From assembly GCF_902506345.1 (NCBI RefSeq), contig NZ_LR733428.1, forward strand, positions 1 through 64,000: 64,000 nt of DNA, in the 5' to 3' direction. The DNA comes from Flavobacterium sp. 9R. Its GTDB lineage: Bacteria > Bacteroidota > Bacteroidia > Flavobacteriales > Flavobacteriaceae. The translations under genes and the position numbers were made by a program. Positions 51,539 to 60,610 of the stretch are shown piece after piece. The notes under the pieces are model-generated. The model saw nothing but the letters and a program-made list of their open reading frames with translations. It did no database searches and was not told the DNA's origin. Positions within the stretch are counted from its first letter, which is position 1, and each line of letters opens with the position of its first letter.

Positions 51539-52834
51539 ATGAAATACTACAGTTTAAATCATAATTCACCCAACGTTTCTTTTGAGGAAGCGGTGGTACA
51601 AGGATTGGCCTCTGATAAAGGCTTATATTTTCCGGAATCAATTAGTCCATTAGCGGCTGACTTTTTTGAAAACATCGAAAAGCTATCTCACGAGGAGATT
51701 GCTTTTCAAGCCATTCAGCAATTTGTGGGTGACGAAATTCCAGCCGACACGCTACGCCAAATCATAGCCGAAACGCTTTGCTTTGATTTCCCAGTAATCG
51801 AAGTCGAACAAGGTATTTATTCGTTAGAATTATTTCACGGCCCAACGATGGCATTCAAAGATGTTGGAGCGCGTTTTATGTCGCGTTGCATCGCTTATTT
51901 CAACCGAAACGACCCTTCCAAAAAGAACACAGTATTGGTAGCCACTTCTGGAGATACAGGAGGCGCCGTAGCGAGTGGTTTTTTGGGCGTGACTGGCGTA
52001 GAAGTGGTAATTTTATATCCATCAGGTAAAGTGAGTGACATCCAAGAACGTCAATTGACCACTTTGGGACAGAACATCAAAGCACTCGAAGTAGACGGTG
52101 TTTTTGACGATTGTCAAGATATGGTTAAAAAAGCATTCTTGGATCCAGATTTGGCCGATGTTCATTTAACTTCTGCGAATTCCATCAATATTGCGCGTTG
52201 GTTACCTCAAATGTTCTACTTTTTCTTTGCTTACAAAGCCTTGAAAAAACATCAAAAACCCTTGGTCTTTTCGTGTCCGAGCGGAAATTTCGGGAACATT
52301 TGCGCAGGCATCATTGCTAAGAAATTAGGCTTACCTATCGAACATTTTGTAGCCGCGACCAATGCCAATGATACCGTACCGCGTTTCCTAGAAAATGGCG
52401 TTTACGACCCAAAACCTTCCATCGCCACGATTTCGAATGCTATGGATGTGGGTAATCCGAGTAATTTTGTGCGCATACAAGAAATGTATCAACATGATTT
52501 GAAACAATTCGAAAAAGACTTTTCGTCCTACACTTTTAGCGATGCCGCTACACTCGAGGCTATGAAAACCATCCAAAAGCAAAAAGGCTACATCGCAGAA
52601 CCACACGGAGCAGTAGGTTATTTAGGATTGAAAAAAGAGTTGCAACACCATCCCGATGCCTTGGGAATTTTTCTGGAAACCGCCCACCCTATCAAGTTTC
52701 TAGACATCGTAGAACCAGCATTAGGCGTGACTTTACCCATTCCGCCACAAATAGAAAGTGTCTTAAACAAAGAAAAAATAAGCACCAAAATCAAAATATA
52801 CGAGGAACTGAAAGCATTTTTACAAAATCAATAA
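51539..52834 (+). CDS. thrC: Threonine synthase
   Basis: The 431-residue PLP enzyme begins MKYYSLNHNSPNVSFEEAV, has the PLP lysine in FHGPTMAFKDVGARFM (Lys107), the phosphate loop VATSGDTGGAVA and the FSCPSGNFGNICAG stretch. It converts O-phosphohomoserine to threonine, completing the pathway started by ThrA and ThrB. It is the last gene of the operon and is followed by a good hairpin terminator. Confidence 0.96.
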   Translation: MKYYSLNHNSPNVSFEEAVVQGLASDKGLYFPESISPLAADFFENIEKLSHEEIAFQAIQQFVGDEIPADTLRQIIAETLCFDFPVIEVEQGIYSLELFHGPTMAFKDVGARFMSRCIAYFNRNDPSKKNTVLVATSGDTGGAVASGFLGVTGVEVVILYPSGKVSDIQERQLTTLGQNIKALEVDGVFDDCQDMVKKAFLDPDLADVHLTSANSINIARWLPQMFYFFFAYKALKKHQKPLVFSCPSGNFGNICAGIIAKKLGLPIEHFVAATNANDTVPRFLENGVYDPKPSIATISNAMDVGNPSNFVRIQEMYQHDLKQFEKDFSSYTFSDAATLEAMKTIQKQKGYIAEPHGAVGYLGLKKELQHHPDALGIFLETAHPIKFLDIVEPALGVTLPIPPQIESVLNKEKISTKIKIYEELKAFLQNQ

Positions 52835-52855
52835 TTCTTCCTCTTCCCTACTCAT

Positions 52856-52890
52856 AAGCGATTTCTATACAGAAATCGCTTTATTTTTTC
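52856..52890 (+). terminator. Terminator of the thr operon
   Basis: AAGCGATTTCT (52856-52866) pairs with AGAAATCGCTT (52871-52881) around ATAC, followed by a T-rich tail. Confidence 0.9.
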
Positions 52891-52932
52891 TATTTTTATA
52901 ATCAATTAAAAAACAACTAAATACGTTTTAAA

Positions 52933-53391
52933 ATGAAAAATAGATACGGTATTACTTTGGTCCTTTTGTTGTTGTTATCTTGCGTAAATCCCTCAACTTC
53001 TTCAAACGAGAATCAAAAAATAGTAGAACGCTATTACGAGCTATTTAACAAACATCAATGGGAAGAAATGGCTAAAATGTATAGTGAAAAAGCAGCTTTT
53101 AAAGATCCGAGTTTAGGAACGGGTGTAGTAGAACAAAGCAGGGCGCAAATCGCAAAAAAATATGGGGAACTAGAAGCTATTTTTCCAGACGTTCACGACT
53201 CGATTGTACAAATTTATCCCTCTGATGCTAATCATATAGTAGTTGAATTCGTTTCTACAGGAACAGCTCCAGATAACACAAAATTTACCTTACCCATCTG
53301 CACCATTTTCACCATCGAAAACGGACTAATTACCAAAGATTTTACCTACTACGATAATTTTGAAGAGCCAACTACAAACGAAAAACAATAG
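52933..53391 (+). CDS. NTF2/SnoaL-like lipoprotein
   Basis: The 152-residue protein has a lipoprotein signal (lipobox LLSC, Cys near residue 18). A SnoaL-like domain follows: IVERYYELFNKHQWEEMAKMY, KAAFKDPSLGTG and ENGLITKDFTYYDNF. It is probably anchored to the outer or inner membrane facing the periplasm. The ligand is unknown. It converges on the HxlR regulator with only 4 bases between stops. Confidence 0.85.
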   Translation: MKNRYGITLVLLLLLSCVNPSTSSNENQKIVERYYELFNKHQWEEMAKMYSEKAAFKDPSLGTGVVEQSRAQIAKKYGELEAIFPDVHDSIVQIYPSDANHIVVEFVSTGTAPDNTKFTLPICTIFTIENGLITKDFTYYDNFEEPTTNEKQ

Positions 53392-53395
53392 TATT

Positions 53396-53773
53396 TTAAC
53401 TATTTTTAAATCGCTCGCGAGACGTTTTAATAGATTCCATATTGCTTGATGCCCATTGTGCTAGGCTTTCAATATGAGGAACCAAAGACACTCCTAATGG
53501 CGTTATTTCATATTCCACTCTTGGTGGAACTTCTGGGTAAACTGTGCGGTGTACCAAACCATCGGCTTCTAGTGTTCGTAAGGTAACCGTCAGCATTTTT
53601 TGTGAAATATCCGTGCCTATTTCTTTATTAATTGCATTAAAGCGAAGCTTCTTTTTTTCGCCTAAAATCAACAAGACTAAAACCGACCATTTGTCTCCAA
53701 AGCGATCTAAAATCGTTCGAATAGGACAATTCAATAAATTAAAATCTTCTTTTTTTATTTTTATTTCCTCCAT
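53396..53773 (-). CDS. HxlR-family transcriptional regulator
   Basis: This is a 125-residue winged-helix regulator. LNCPIRTILDRFGDKWSVLVLL is the HxlR signature, with the conserved Cys16. TDISQKMLTVTLRTLEADGL forms the recognition-helix region, and the wing is RVEYEITPLGVSL. HxlR/YodB-type proteins sense electrophiles, quinones or disulfide stress through that cysteine. It is divergent from the NAD(P)-binding reductase gene, a classical regulator-target pair. An inverted repeat lies in the shared intergenic region. Confidence 0.93.
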   Translation of the reverse strand: MEEIKIKKEDFNLLNCPIRTILDRFGDKWSVLVLLILGEKKKLRFNAINKEIGTDISQKMLTVTLRTLEADGLVHRTVYPEVPPRVEYEITPLGVSLVPHIESLAQWASSNMESIKTSRERFKNS

Positions 53774-53804
53774 AAATCATTGATTTTCATTAATAATAAC
53801 TTTT

Positions 53805-53853
53805 AAGTTAGTTAAGCACAAAAAAGTACCGTCTTGTATAATCAAACTAACTA
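53805..53853. promoter_or_regulatory. Inverted repeat in the HxlR/reductase intergenic region
   Basis: AGTTAGTT (53806-53813) and AACTAACT (53845-53852) are perfect inverse copies 31 bases apart. A near -7 box (GATATTTG, 53857-53864) for the plus-strand gene follows the second arm. Two HxlR dimers, one per arm, would block both promoters. Confidence 0.5.
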
Positions 53854-53903
53854 AAAGATATTTGCTCTACAAAAGTAAGTATTAATAATTAAAGAAATAA
53901 AAA

Positions 53904-54773
53904 ATGAGTCAACTATTAATTACTGGAGCCACAGGCCAACTAGGAAGTCAAATTGTATCAGAACTAACAGCAAAATATCCTATTGCTCAACTTTCGGTAC
54001 TCGCAAGAAGTAGCGAAAAAGGCCTTCCATTTACTGAAAAAGGAATAACCGTAAAAATCGGGAACTATCAAGATCCATCAAGTCTATTAGAGGCTATGCA
54101 AGGAATCGACAGAGTTCTTTTAATCTCATCAAGTGACTTTAATGACCGAATTGGTCAACATAAAAATGTGATTGATGCCGCAAAAGCTGCCGGAGTACAA
54201 CATATTTTTTACACTGGAGTTGCAATAAAAGATATCGAAACTTCCCCCTTAAAACCGTTACTAGGAGATCATTTTGAAACTGAAGAATACATTAAGCAAA
54301 GCGGACTAACTTATACTTTCTTACGCAATAGTTTGTATGCCGATGTGGTGCCAATGTTTATTGGAGCCAATACCATCGAAACAGGAGTATTTTTCCCAGC
54401 AGGCGAAGGGAAAGTTGCTTTTGCAAACCGAAAAGATTTGGCCAAAGCCATTGCTAAAATTGTTGCTAAAAGCGAACATGAAAATAAGATTTTCAACCTT
54501 ACCGGAAGCCAATCGCATTCATTCTCCGAAATTGCTAGCTATTTATCAGAACTCTCAGGGAAGGAAGTACCCTACATCAGCCCTTCCTCAGCCGATTTTG
54601 AAAACGCTCTGAAAGGATTTGGACTTCCAGAGCCCATCATTACTATGTCGGTTCTTTTTGCTGCTGGTATAAAAAACAATGATTTTGAAGAAGTAGACAG
54701 TAGTCTAAAAACAATCATCGATCAGGAACCGACTTCTTTAAAAGCCTTCTTGAAAGAAGCATATCAATTGTAA
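53904..54773 (+). CDS. NAD(P)H-binding quinone reductase-like protein (QorB type)
   Basis: The 289-residue atypical short-chain dehydrogenase has the Rossmann loop TGATGQLG (7-14), VLLISSSDF and the TFLRNSLYAD region typical of the NmrA/QOR2 group. These proteins reduce quinones with NADPH or act as redox sensors; there is no classical YxxxK site. Divergent transcription from an HxlR regulator suggests induction by quinones or electrophiles. It ends at a strong hairpin. Confidence 0.88.
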   Translation: MSQLLITGATGQLGSQIVSELTAKYPIAQLSVLARSSEKGLPFTEKGITVKIGNYQDPSSLLEAMQGIDRVLLISSSDFNDRIGQHKNVIDAAKAAGVQHIFYTGVAIKDIETSPLKPLLGDHFETEEYIKQSGLTYTFLRNSLYADVVPMFIGANTIETGVFFPAGEGKVAFANRKDLAKAIAKIVAKSEHENKIFNLTGSQSHSFSEIASYLSELSGKEVPYISPSSADFENALKGFGLPEPIITMSVLFAAGIKNNDFEEVDSSLKTIIDQEPTSLKAFLKEAYQL

Positions 54774-54783
54774 TTTCAATTTC

Positions 54784-54814
54784 AAAACCTGATGATTAAA
54801 CATCAGGTTTTTTT
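54784..54814 (+). terminator. Terminator after the reductase gene
   Basis: AAACCTGATG (54785-54794) pairs with CATCAGGTTT (54801-54810), followed by T. Confidence 0.92.
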
Positions 54815-54918
54815 ATGGATAAAAATTAGCCTTTTAAAAAATGCGTACACACAATAAGACCGATAGAAATCCTTATTTTTGGTAAAAAATAAAAAACTAT
54901 CCCACAACTTATATCCCA

Positions 54919-55707
54919 ATGAAATTAGACTTTTATCAAATCGATGCTTTTACCGATACCTTATTTGGAGGAAATCCAGCAGTAGTTGTTCCTCTGAAAG
55001 AGTGGTTACCCGATGCACTTTTATTAAAAATTACCCAAGAAAATGCTGTTGCTGAAACCGCTTTTTTTGTAGACAAAGGAGAAAAAATACATCTGCGTTG
55101 GTTTACTCCCGAAATCGAAATGGACTTGTGTGGTCATGCTACTTTGGCTACCGTTCATGCATTAAAAACAATTTTAAATGATCCAAGAACTACCTTTGTG
55201 TTTGAAACTTTAAGTGGAGACCTTACGGTTTTAGTACAAGACGATTACTATTTTTTGAATTTCCCTTCCAGAATGCCAGTCGCATCTCATCTTACAGAAA
55301 ACTTAAAGCTTTCATTTAACATAAAACCAAAAGAGATTTTAAAATCAAGAGATTATGTTTTAATTTACGATAATGAAGAGGATATCAAAAACCTTCAAAT
55401 TGATCGCAATTTATTTGACCAAATCAATATGGAAACTGGAGGGGTAATTGTAACCGCACCAGGAAAAAACAGCGATTTTGTCTCTCGCTTTTTTACACCG
55501 CAAGCTTCAATACTCGAAGATCCTGTAACTGGTTCAGCTCATTGCTCTTTGATTCCGCTTTGGGCAGAAAGACTGGGTAAAAAAGAACTCTTTGCGCTTC
55601 AAGTTTCTGAAAGATTGGGGAAACTGAATTGTGAATTACGTGGCGATCGTGTTATCATTAGCGGACAAGCCAAAACATATGCAATAGGTTCTTTTTGGAC
55701 GGAATAA
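54919..55707 (+). CDS. PhzF-family isomerase
   Basis: The 262-residue protein has the two-fold diaminopimelate-epimerase-like fold of PhzF. It starts MKLDFYQIDAFTDTLFGGNP, has the catalytic Glu in AVAETAFFV (near 46), FTPEIEMDLCGHATLA, and EDPVTGSAHCSL in the second half. PhzF proteins isomerise small acids; most members outside phenazine clusters have unknown substrates. No phenazine genes are near. It is transcribed alone or with the FAD oxidoreductase 70 bases downstream. Confidence 0.9.
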   Translation: MKLDFYQIDAFTDTLFGGNPAVVVPLKEWLPDALLLKITQENAVAETAFFVDKGEKIHLRWFTPEIEMDLCGHATLATVHALKTILNDPRTTFVFETLSGDLTVLVQDDYYFLNFPSRMPVASHLTENLKLSFNIKPKEILKSRDYVLIYDNEEDIKNLQIDRNLFDQINMETGGVIVTAPGKNSDFVSRFFTPQASILEDPVTGSAHCSLIPLWAERLGKKELFALQVSERLGKLNCELRGDRVIISGQAKTYAIGSFWTE

Positions 55708-55777
55708 TAACATTATATATGGTTTATAATCAATTAGTTATAATTAATTAACCAAAGTAAAACTTTACTATAATCAT

Positions 55778-57430
55778 ATGAAAAAAATCAAGGTATTATT
55801 TTATAGTTTACTACTAGGTGGTTCGCTTTGGGGACAAAACACTACGACACTTCAGGCGGATATTGTAGTCTACGGTGGAACATCGGCAGCAGTGGTCGCT
55901 GCAGTAAAAGCGGCTCAACTTGGGCAATCAGTACTCGTTATTTCACCCGATCAGCATTTGGGAGGAATGTCGGCTGCTGGACTTGGCTATACCGATGCAG
56001 GAAAAACACAACTCATAGGTGGTTTATCCAAAATGTTTTATAAAAAAGTATATAACTACTACCAAGCCGAAAGTGCATGGAAATGGCAAAAAAAATCAAA
56101 TTTTAATGCCAAAGGTCAAGGCACACCTGCTATAGACGAAAAATCAAAAACCATGTGGGTTTTTGAACCGCATGTAGCAGAACATATTTTCGACCAATGG
56201 ATTGCTGACCACAAGATTAAAGTCTATAAAAACGAATGGCTGGATCGCAACAAAAAAATAGACAAAAAAGGCACTACAATCGAAGCTTTCTATACCCTAA
56301 GCGGAAAGAAAATTGAAGGAAAAGTGTTTATTGATGCCACCTACGAAGGCGATTTAATGGCGGCAGCTGGTGTTTCTTATCATGTAGGAAGAGAATCTAT
56401 TGCCGTTTACTTTGAGAAATTTAACGGTGTTCAAAAAAAGTTATACCAACACGATCATAATTTCAAAAATTTCAAGATAAGTCCGTATTGGATTCCCGGT
56501 GACGCTTCCTCAGGCTTGTTGCCCAAAATTTCACCAGACCCAGTTAGCAAAAATGGAACGGGCGATCATAAAATGGAAGCCTACTGTTACCGCTTATGCC
56601 TAACCACCGTAAAAGAAAACCAAATTCCGATAGAAAAGCCAGAAGGTTATGACCCAAAAGACTATGAAATATTAGGAAGATTGTATCAAAAAGGTTGGAA
56701 AAAAACGTTCAAAAAATTTGATGCTATTCCCAATTTCAAAACCGATGTGAACAATCACGGCCCGTTTAGCCATGACAATATTGGAATGAACCATGACTAT
56801 CCCGAAGCTTCATACGAACGCCGAAAAGCCATAGCCAAAGAACACGAAAACTACCAAAAAGGACTACTCTACTTTACGGCTACAGATGCTAGAGTGCCCA
56901 AAAAGATAAGAACAGCCATGCTCAAATGGGGTTATCCAAAAGATGAATTCCTAGACAATGGTGGCTTTCCCCATCAATTATACATTAGAGAAGCCAGACG
57001 AATGGTTGGTGCATACGTCATGACTGGAAATGTAGTAAGGGGAGAAACAGAACCCGAAGATCCTATTGGCATGGGATCTTACAACTTAGATTCCCACAAT
57101 GTACAACGCTATGTCACCAAAGAAGGCTGGATAGAAAACGAAGGCGATGTAGGCATCGAACCTCCAAGACCTTATAAAATTGCCATGGGAACCGTTTTAC
57201 CGAAAGCCAACGAATGCAGCAACTTGGTGGTACCTGTGTGTGTGTCAAGTTCGCACATCGCTTATGGAAGCATTCGCATGGAGCCTATTTTTATGATTTT
57301 GGCCGAATCAAGTGCACAAATTGCGGCATTGGCCATACAAAACAAAAGTAGCGTTCAAGAAGTACCTTATGCAAAGCTCCAACAAGCATTGCTTGAAGCT
57401 GGACAAGTTATGGAAGAACCTAAAAAATAA
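55778..57430 (+). CDS. Secreted FAD-dependent oxidoreductase
   Basis: This 550-residue protein has a short signal peptide (about 1-20) and an FAD-binding Rossmann motif VVYGGTSAAVVAAVKAAQLG. The conserved GGMSAAGLGYTD and VFIDATYEGDLMAAAGV are characteristic of the FAD_oxidored (PF12831) group. Such proteins are common in Bacteroidota polysaccharide or xanthan-type loci as putative secreted sugar oxidases or hydrolase partners. The substrate is unknown and no SusCD genes adjoin. It follows phzF in the same direction. Confidence 0.87.
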   Translation: MKKIKVLFYSLLLGGSLWGQNTTTLQADIVVYGGTSAAVVAAVKAAQLGQSVLVISPDQHLGGMSAAGLGYTDAGKTQLIGGLSKMFYKKVYNYYQAESAWKWQKKSNFNAKGQGTPAIDEKSKTMWVFEPHVAEHIFDQWIADHKIKVYKNEWLDRNKKIDKKGTTIEAFYTLSGKKIEGKVFIDATYEGDLMAAAGVSYHVGRESIAVYFEKFNGVQKKLYQHDHNFKNFKISPYWIPGDASSGLLPKISPDPVSKNGTGDHKMEAYCYRLCLTTVKENQIPIEKPEGYDPKDYEILGRLYQKGWKKTFKKFDAIPNFKTDVNNHGPFSHDNIGMNHDYPEASYERRKAIAKEHENYQKGLLYFTATDARVPKKIRTAMLKWGYPKDEFLDNGGFPHQLYIREARRMVGAYVMTGNVVRGETEPEDPIGMGSYNLDSHNVQRYVTKEGWIENEGDVGIEPPRPYKIAMGTVLPKANECSNLVVPVCVSSSHIAYGSIRMEPIFMILAESSAQIAALAIQNKSSVQEVPYAKLQQALLEAGQVMEEPKK

Positions 57431-57468
57431 ATCCTGATTTAGTTCCCTACTCAACAAAAAACAAGCTT

Positions 57469-57759
57469 ATGCTAGAACTAAGATCCCACTGCGAAAACTG
57501 TGCAAAGCCGCTTCCTCCCACGAGTACAGACGCCATGATTTGTACTTTTGAATGTACCTTTTGTTCGGATTGTGTTACTACCGTTTTAGAAAATGTTTGT
57601 CCCAATTGTGGCGGCGGATTTGAAAAAAGACCCGTTCGTCCTGCACAATTGCTTTCAAAATATCCTGCACAAAATGAATCGATAATAAAACCAATTGATT
57701 GGAGTAGCTTTGAAACACTCCAAAACCACAACAAAGCAATACCACCCGAAAGCAGATAG
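57469..57759 (+). CDS. DUF1272 small zinc-ribbon protein
   Basis: The 96-residue protein has eight cysteines arranged in the DUF1272 pattern (CENCAKPLPP...CTFECTFCSDCV...CPNCGGGF). It presumably binds two zinc ions, followed by the conserved RPVRPAQLL. Function is unknown. It is co-oriented with the FAD oxidoreductase and the MgtE gene, each gap under 50 bases, so a shared transcript is plausible. Confidence 0.9.
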   Translation: MLELRSHCENCAKPLPPTSTDAMICTFECTFCSDCVTTVLENVCPNCGGGFEKRPVRPAQLLSKYPAQNESIIKPIDWSSFETLQNHNKAIPPESR

Positions 57760-57806
57760 TATTCTGTTTAAAACCAAAAAGTAAATACCTCATTAATTTT
57801 ATTGCT

Positions 57807-59123
57807 ATGGATCACATTACCTCTAAACATCCAGCGGATATTGCCGACCAATTGACACAAAAAAGCAGTAAAGACCGTGTGCTTTCTTTTCTCCTTTTAG
57901 CAGGAGAAGCCAAAGCTGAAGTGTTTCCGTATTTTGACAGTGAAATTCAACAAGAGCTCATTTTGAATTTAGGAAATGAAGCCACAAAGGAACTGTTTAA
58001 CGAATTAGCTCCCGATGATAGAACGCTTCTTTTGACGGATTTCCCAGATAGCATCATCAAGGAAATCATCAATTTGTTGGACCAAAAAGAAAGAGAACAA
58101 GCGCTGAATTTACTGGGCTACGAAAGTGATAGTATTGCCCGATTGATGACGCCTCATTATATTCAGGCGAAAAAAGATTGGACGGTAAAACGAGTACTTG
58201 AATCGATTAAGATTTATGGTAAAAAAGCCGAAACACTCAACTTTGTATATGTAGTGAATGACAAAAACAAGTTGATTGATGATTTACGTATAGGTCAGTT
58301 ACTAATGGCAGAAGACTCGACTTTGATTGAGGAGTTGATGGATAAAAATTTTATTGCCATTCGCACCACCGAAAAAATTGAAGAAAGCTTGGCCATTTTT
58401 GACAAATACGACCGTGAAGCTTTGCCTATCGTGACCGAAAAAGGCATTTTGGTGGGCATAGTGACTTTTGACGATTTATTGGAACAAATCGAACAACGAG
58501 ATACCGAAGATATGCAGAAATTTGGGGGTATGGAAGAATTGGATGTTTCGTACACCAAAACTTCACTCTCCGATTTGGTAAAAAAACGTGCGGGTTGGTT
58601 GGTCGTTTTGTTTTTAGGCGAACTACTCACCGCCTCGGCTATGGGACATTATGATGACGAAATCGCCAAAGCCGTAGTTTTGGCCTTGTTTGTTCCGTTG
58701 ATTATTTCTAGTGGAGGAAATTCGGGTTCGCAAGCGGCATCTTTGATTATTCGTGCTATGGCACTAAAAGAATTGCAATTGCGGGATTGGTGGTATGTGA
58801 TGAAAAAAGAGTTTGTTTCTGGATTATTATTGGGTGGCATACTAGGACTCCTAGGCTTTATTCGAATTGTGATTTGGCAAGAAGCAGGAATTTATGATTA
58901 TGGTCCGTATTGGTTGTGGGTTGCGCTGAGTGTCTCTACTTCGCTCCTATTTATCGTTTTATGGGGAACGCTTTCAGGCGCATTGATTCCGTTTTTGCTG
59001 CGCAAAATGAAACTCGACCCTGCAGCGGCTTCGGCTCCGTTTGTAGCTACTTTGGTGGACGTTACGGGATTGATTATTTACTTTTCTGTTTCGGCATTTT
59101 TCTTGGCGGGAAAATTACTTTAG
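57807..59123 (+). CDS. mgtE: Magnesium transporter MgtE
   Basis: In this 438-residue protein the N-terminal superhelical domain (about 1-125; HPADIADQL, LAPDDRTLLLTDFP) and tandem CBS domains (about 130-250; LMTPHYI, ALPIVTEKGILVGIVTFDDLL) bind magnesium as a gate. Five membrane helices follow (about 275-438) with RAGWLVVLFLGE, GGNSGSQAASLIIRA and PFVATLVDVTGL lining the pore. Length and order match MgtE exactly. It imports magnesium when cytoplasmic levels fall. Confidence 0.95.
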   Translation: MDHITSKHPADIADQLTQKSSKDRVLSFLLLAGEAKAEVFPYFDSEIQQELILNLGNEATKELFNELAPDDRTLLLTDFPDSIIKEIINLLDQKEREQALNLLGYESDSIARLMTPHYIQAKKDWTVKRVLESIKIYGKKAETLNFVYVVNDKNKLIDDLRIGQLLMAEDSTLIEELMDKNFIAIRTTEKIEESLAIFDKYDREALPIVTEKGILVGIVTFDDLLEQIEQRDTEDMQKFGGMEELDVSYTKTSLSDLVKKRAGWLVVLFLGELLTASAMGHYDDEIAKAVVLALFVPLIISSGGNSGSQAASLIIRAMALKELQLRDWWYVMKKEFVSGLLLGGILGLLGFIRIVIWQEAGIYDYGPYWLWVALSVSTSLLFIVLWGTLSGALIPFLLRKMKLDPAAASAPFVATLVDVTGLIIYFSVSAFFLAGKLL

Positions 59124-59186
59124 ACATAGCCACAATTAAACATGATTTCATTTAAAGACACCTAATCCGCTAAAAAACAGCAAACA

Positions 59187-60599
59187 CTATATTTCTTTTA
59201 GCAAAGTGTACACTTTTTTAAATCTAATGAAGGCTTCTTTGTATACTTCTGCATTTGTCTTATTTGGAAAAAAAGTTTTTCCAATATTTTGCTTCGTATT
59301 AACTATTCCGGAAGTGGCCTCCAAACCAATTAAAACAGCACCCCAAGCAGCACCTTCAATGGTATTAGGTATAGCTACTTTCATTTGAAAAATATCCGCA
59401 ACTATTTGTAACCAAAATTCGCTTTTACCAAATCCTCCACTAACCATAACCGTAGTGTTTTTTCTCTTTTCTGCATCAGGAATCAGAATTTCTGTAATTT
59501 GAAATAATCCAAATAAAATTCCCTCGAGAGTAGCTCTGACCAAATGCGATTGAGTATGTGTAATTTGCATTCCTAAAAGAGTCCCTTGTGCTGATGCATC
59601 CCAAATTGGCGCTCTCTCTCCAAGTAAATAAGGTACAAAAAGCAATCCTTCAGCACCCGCAGGGATTTTTTCAGCTTCAAGAAAAAGAGTTTCATAAGAA
59701 GCTGTTGTTTTTAGCATCGTTTCCTTAAGCCATTGCAACACAATTGCTCCATTATTTACAGCTCCTAAAGTAAGATATTGATTGTCTTTAAGATGGTAAC
59801 ATTGTGTTCTCATTTGGGAATCAAGTAAGGGCTGATCAATTGGGAGTCGAACCGCTCCACTGGTACCAATGGTTAAAGCGATACATGCATCATTCATTGC
59901 ACCAGTTCCTAGATTTGCCAAAGCACCATCTCCTCCTCCAATCACATATAAAAAATCATCCGAAATCCCTTTTAAACAATGGGTCACTGCATGAATTGGA
60001 GAAAGTTGTGCCTCTTGTATATTTAAAAAAGTAAGAATCTCATCATCCCATTGCAAAGTATGAATATTCATTAGCCCAGTGCCCGATGCCATTGAAGTAT
60101 CAATAGCATATTCACCTGTAAGATGATGCCAAACATATTCTTTTATACTTATGAATTTGTAGGTTTTGGAAAACGTTTCAGTATCAAACGCTTTGAACCA
60201 TACTATTTTGGCCAAAGGCGAAAAAGGATGCGTCGGAATGCCTGTTTTCTGATACAACCATTGTGATTTATTGGAAACTTTGAGCTCCTCAACTAAAGTT
60301 ATGGCTCTATTATCTGCCCATAAAATAGCAGGTGACAATGGCTCTCCTGAAGAATCAATGGCAATAACACTTTGCATGGCTGCACTAAAACTAATAAATT
60401 CTGGTCGAATGTTTTTGGTTATAGTGCTTATACATGTTACAACAGCGTTTAGTATTTCTTGTGGATCCTGATCACTCCAATGTGGTTTGGGATGAAACAT
60501 AGGATACGAAATAGACAACTCATCGACAACATTTCCTTGGATATCAAAACAAACTGCTTTTGTAGCTGTAGTGCCAATATCAATGCCAACATAATACAT
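59187..60599 (-). CDS. gntK: Gluconokinase (FGGY family)
   Basis: With the ATG at 60599 the product has 470 residues and begins MYYVGIDIGTTATKAVCFD, the FGGY phosphate-binding N-terminus. An earlier in-frame ATG at 60623 would overlap the permease gene by 13 bases. The ATPase signature TIGTSGAV lies near 250 and the C-terminal FGGY region is VMVSGGFGKSEFWLQ. It phosphorylates gluconate to 6-phosphogluconate; the gluconate assignment rests on the neighbouring GntP permease and 6-phosphogluconate dehydrogenase. It is the last gene of a three-gene unit. Confidence 0.9.
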   Translation of the reverse strand: MYYVGIDIGTTATKAVCFDIQGNVVDELSISYPMFHPKPHWSDQDPQEILNAVVTCISTITKNIRPEFISFSAAMQSVIAIDSSGEPLSPAILWADNRAITLVEELKVSNKSQWLYQKTGIPTHPFSPLAKIVWFKAFDTETFSKTYKFISIKEYVWHHLTGEYAIDTSMASGTGLMNIHTLQWDDEILTFLNIQEAQLSPIHAVTHCLKGISDDFLYVIGGGDGALANLGTGAMNDACIALTIGTSGAVRLPIDQPLLDSQMRTQCYHLKDNQYLTLGAVNNGAIVLQWLKETMLKTTASYETLFLEAEKIPAGAEGLLFVPYLLGERAPIWDASAQGTLLGMQITHTQSHLVRATLEGILFGLFQITEILIPDAEKRKNTTVMVSGGFGKSEFWLQIVADIFQMKVAIPNTIEGAAWGAVLIGLEATSGIVNTKQNIGKTFFPNKTNAEVYKEAFIRFKKVYTLLKEI

Positions 60600-60610
60600 A
60601 GGCGCTCTAT

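Noticed and set aside
57447..57734. Minus-strand frame opposite the DUF1272 gene
   Set aside because: The plus-strand product has a full set of zinc-binding cysteines; the minus frame is a shadow.
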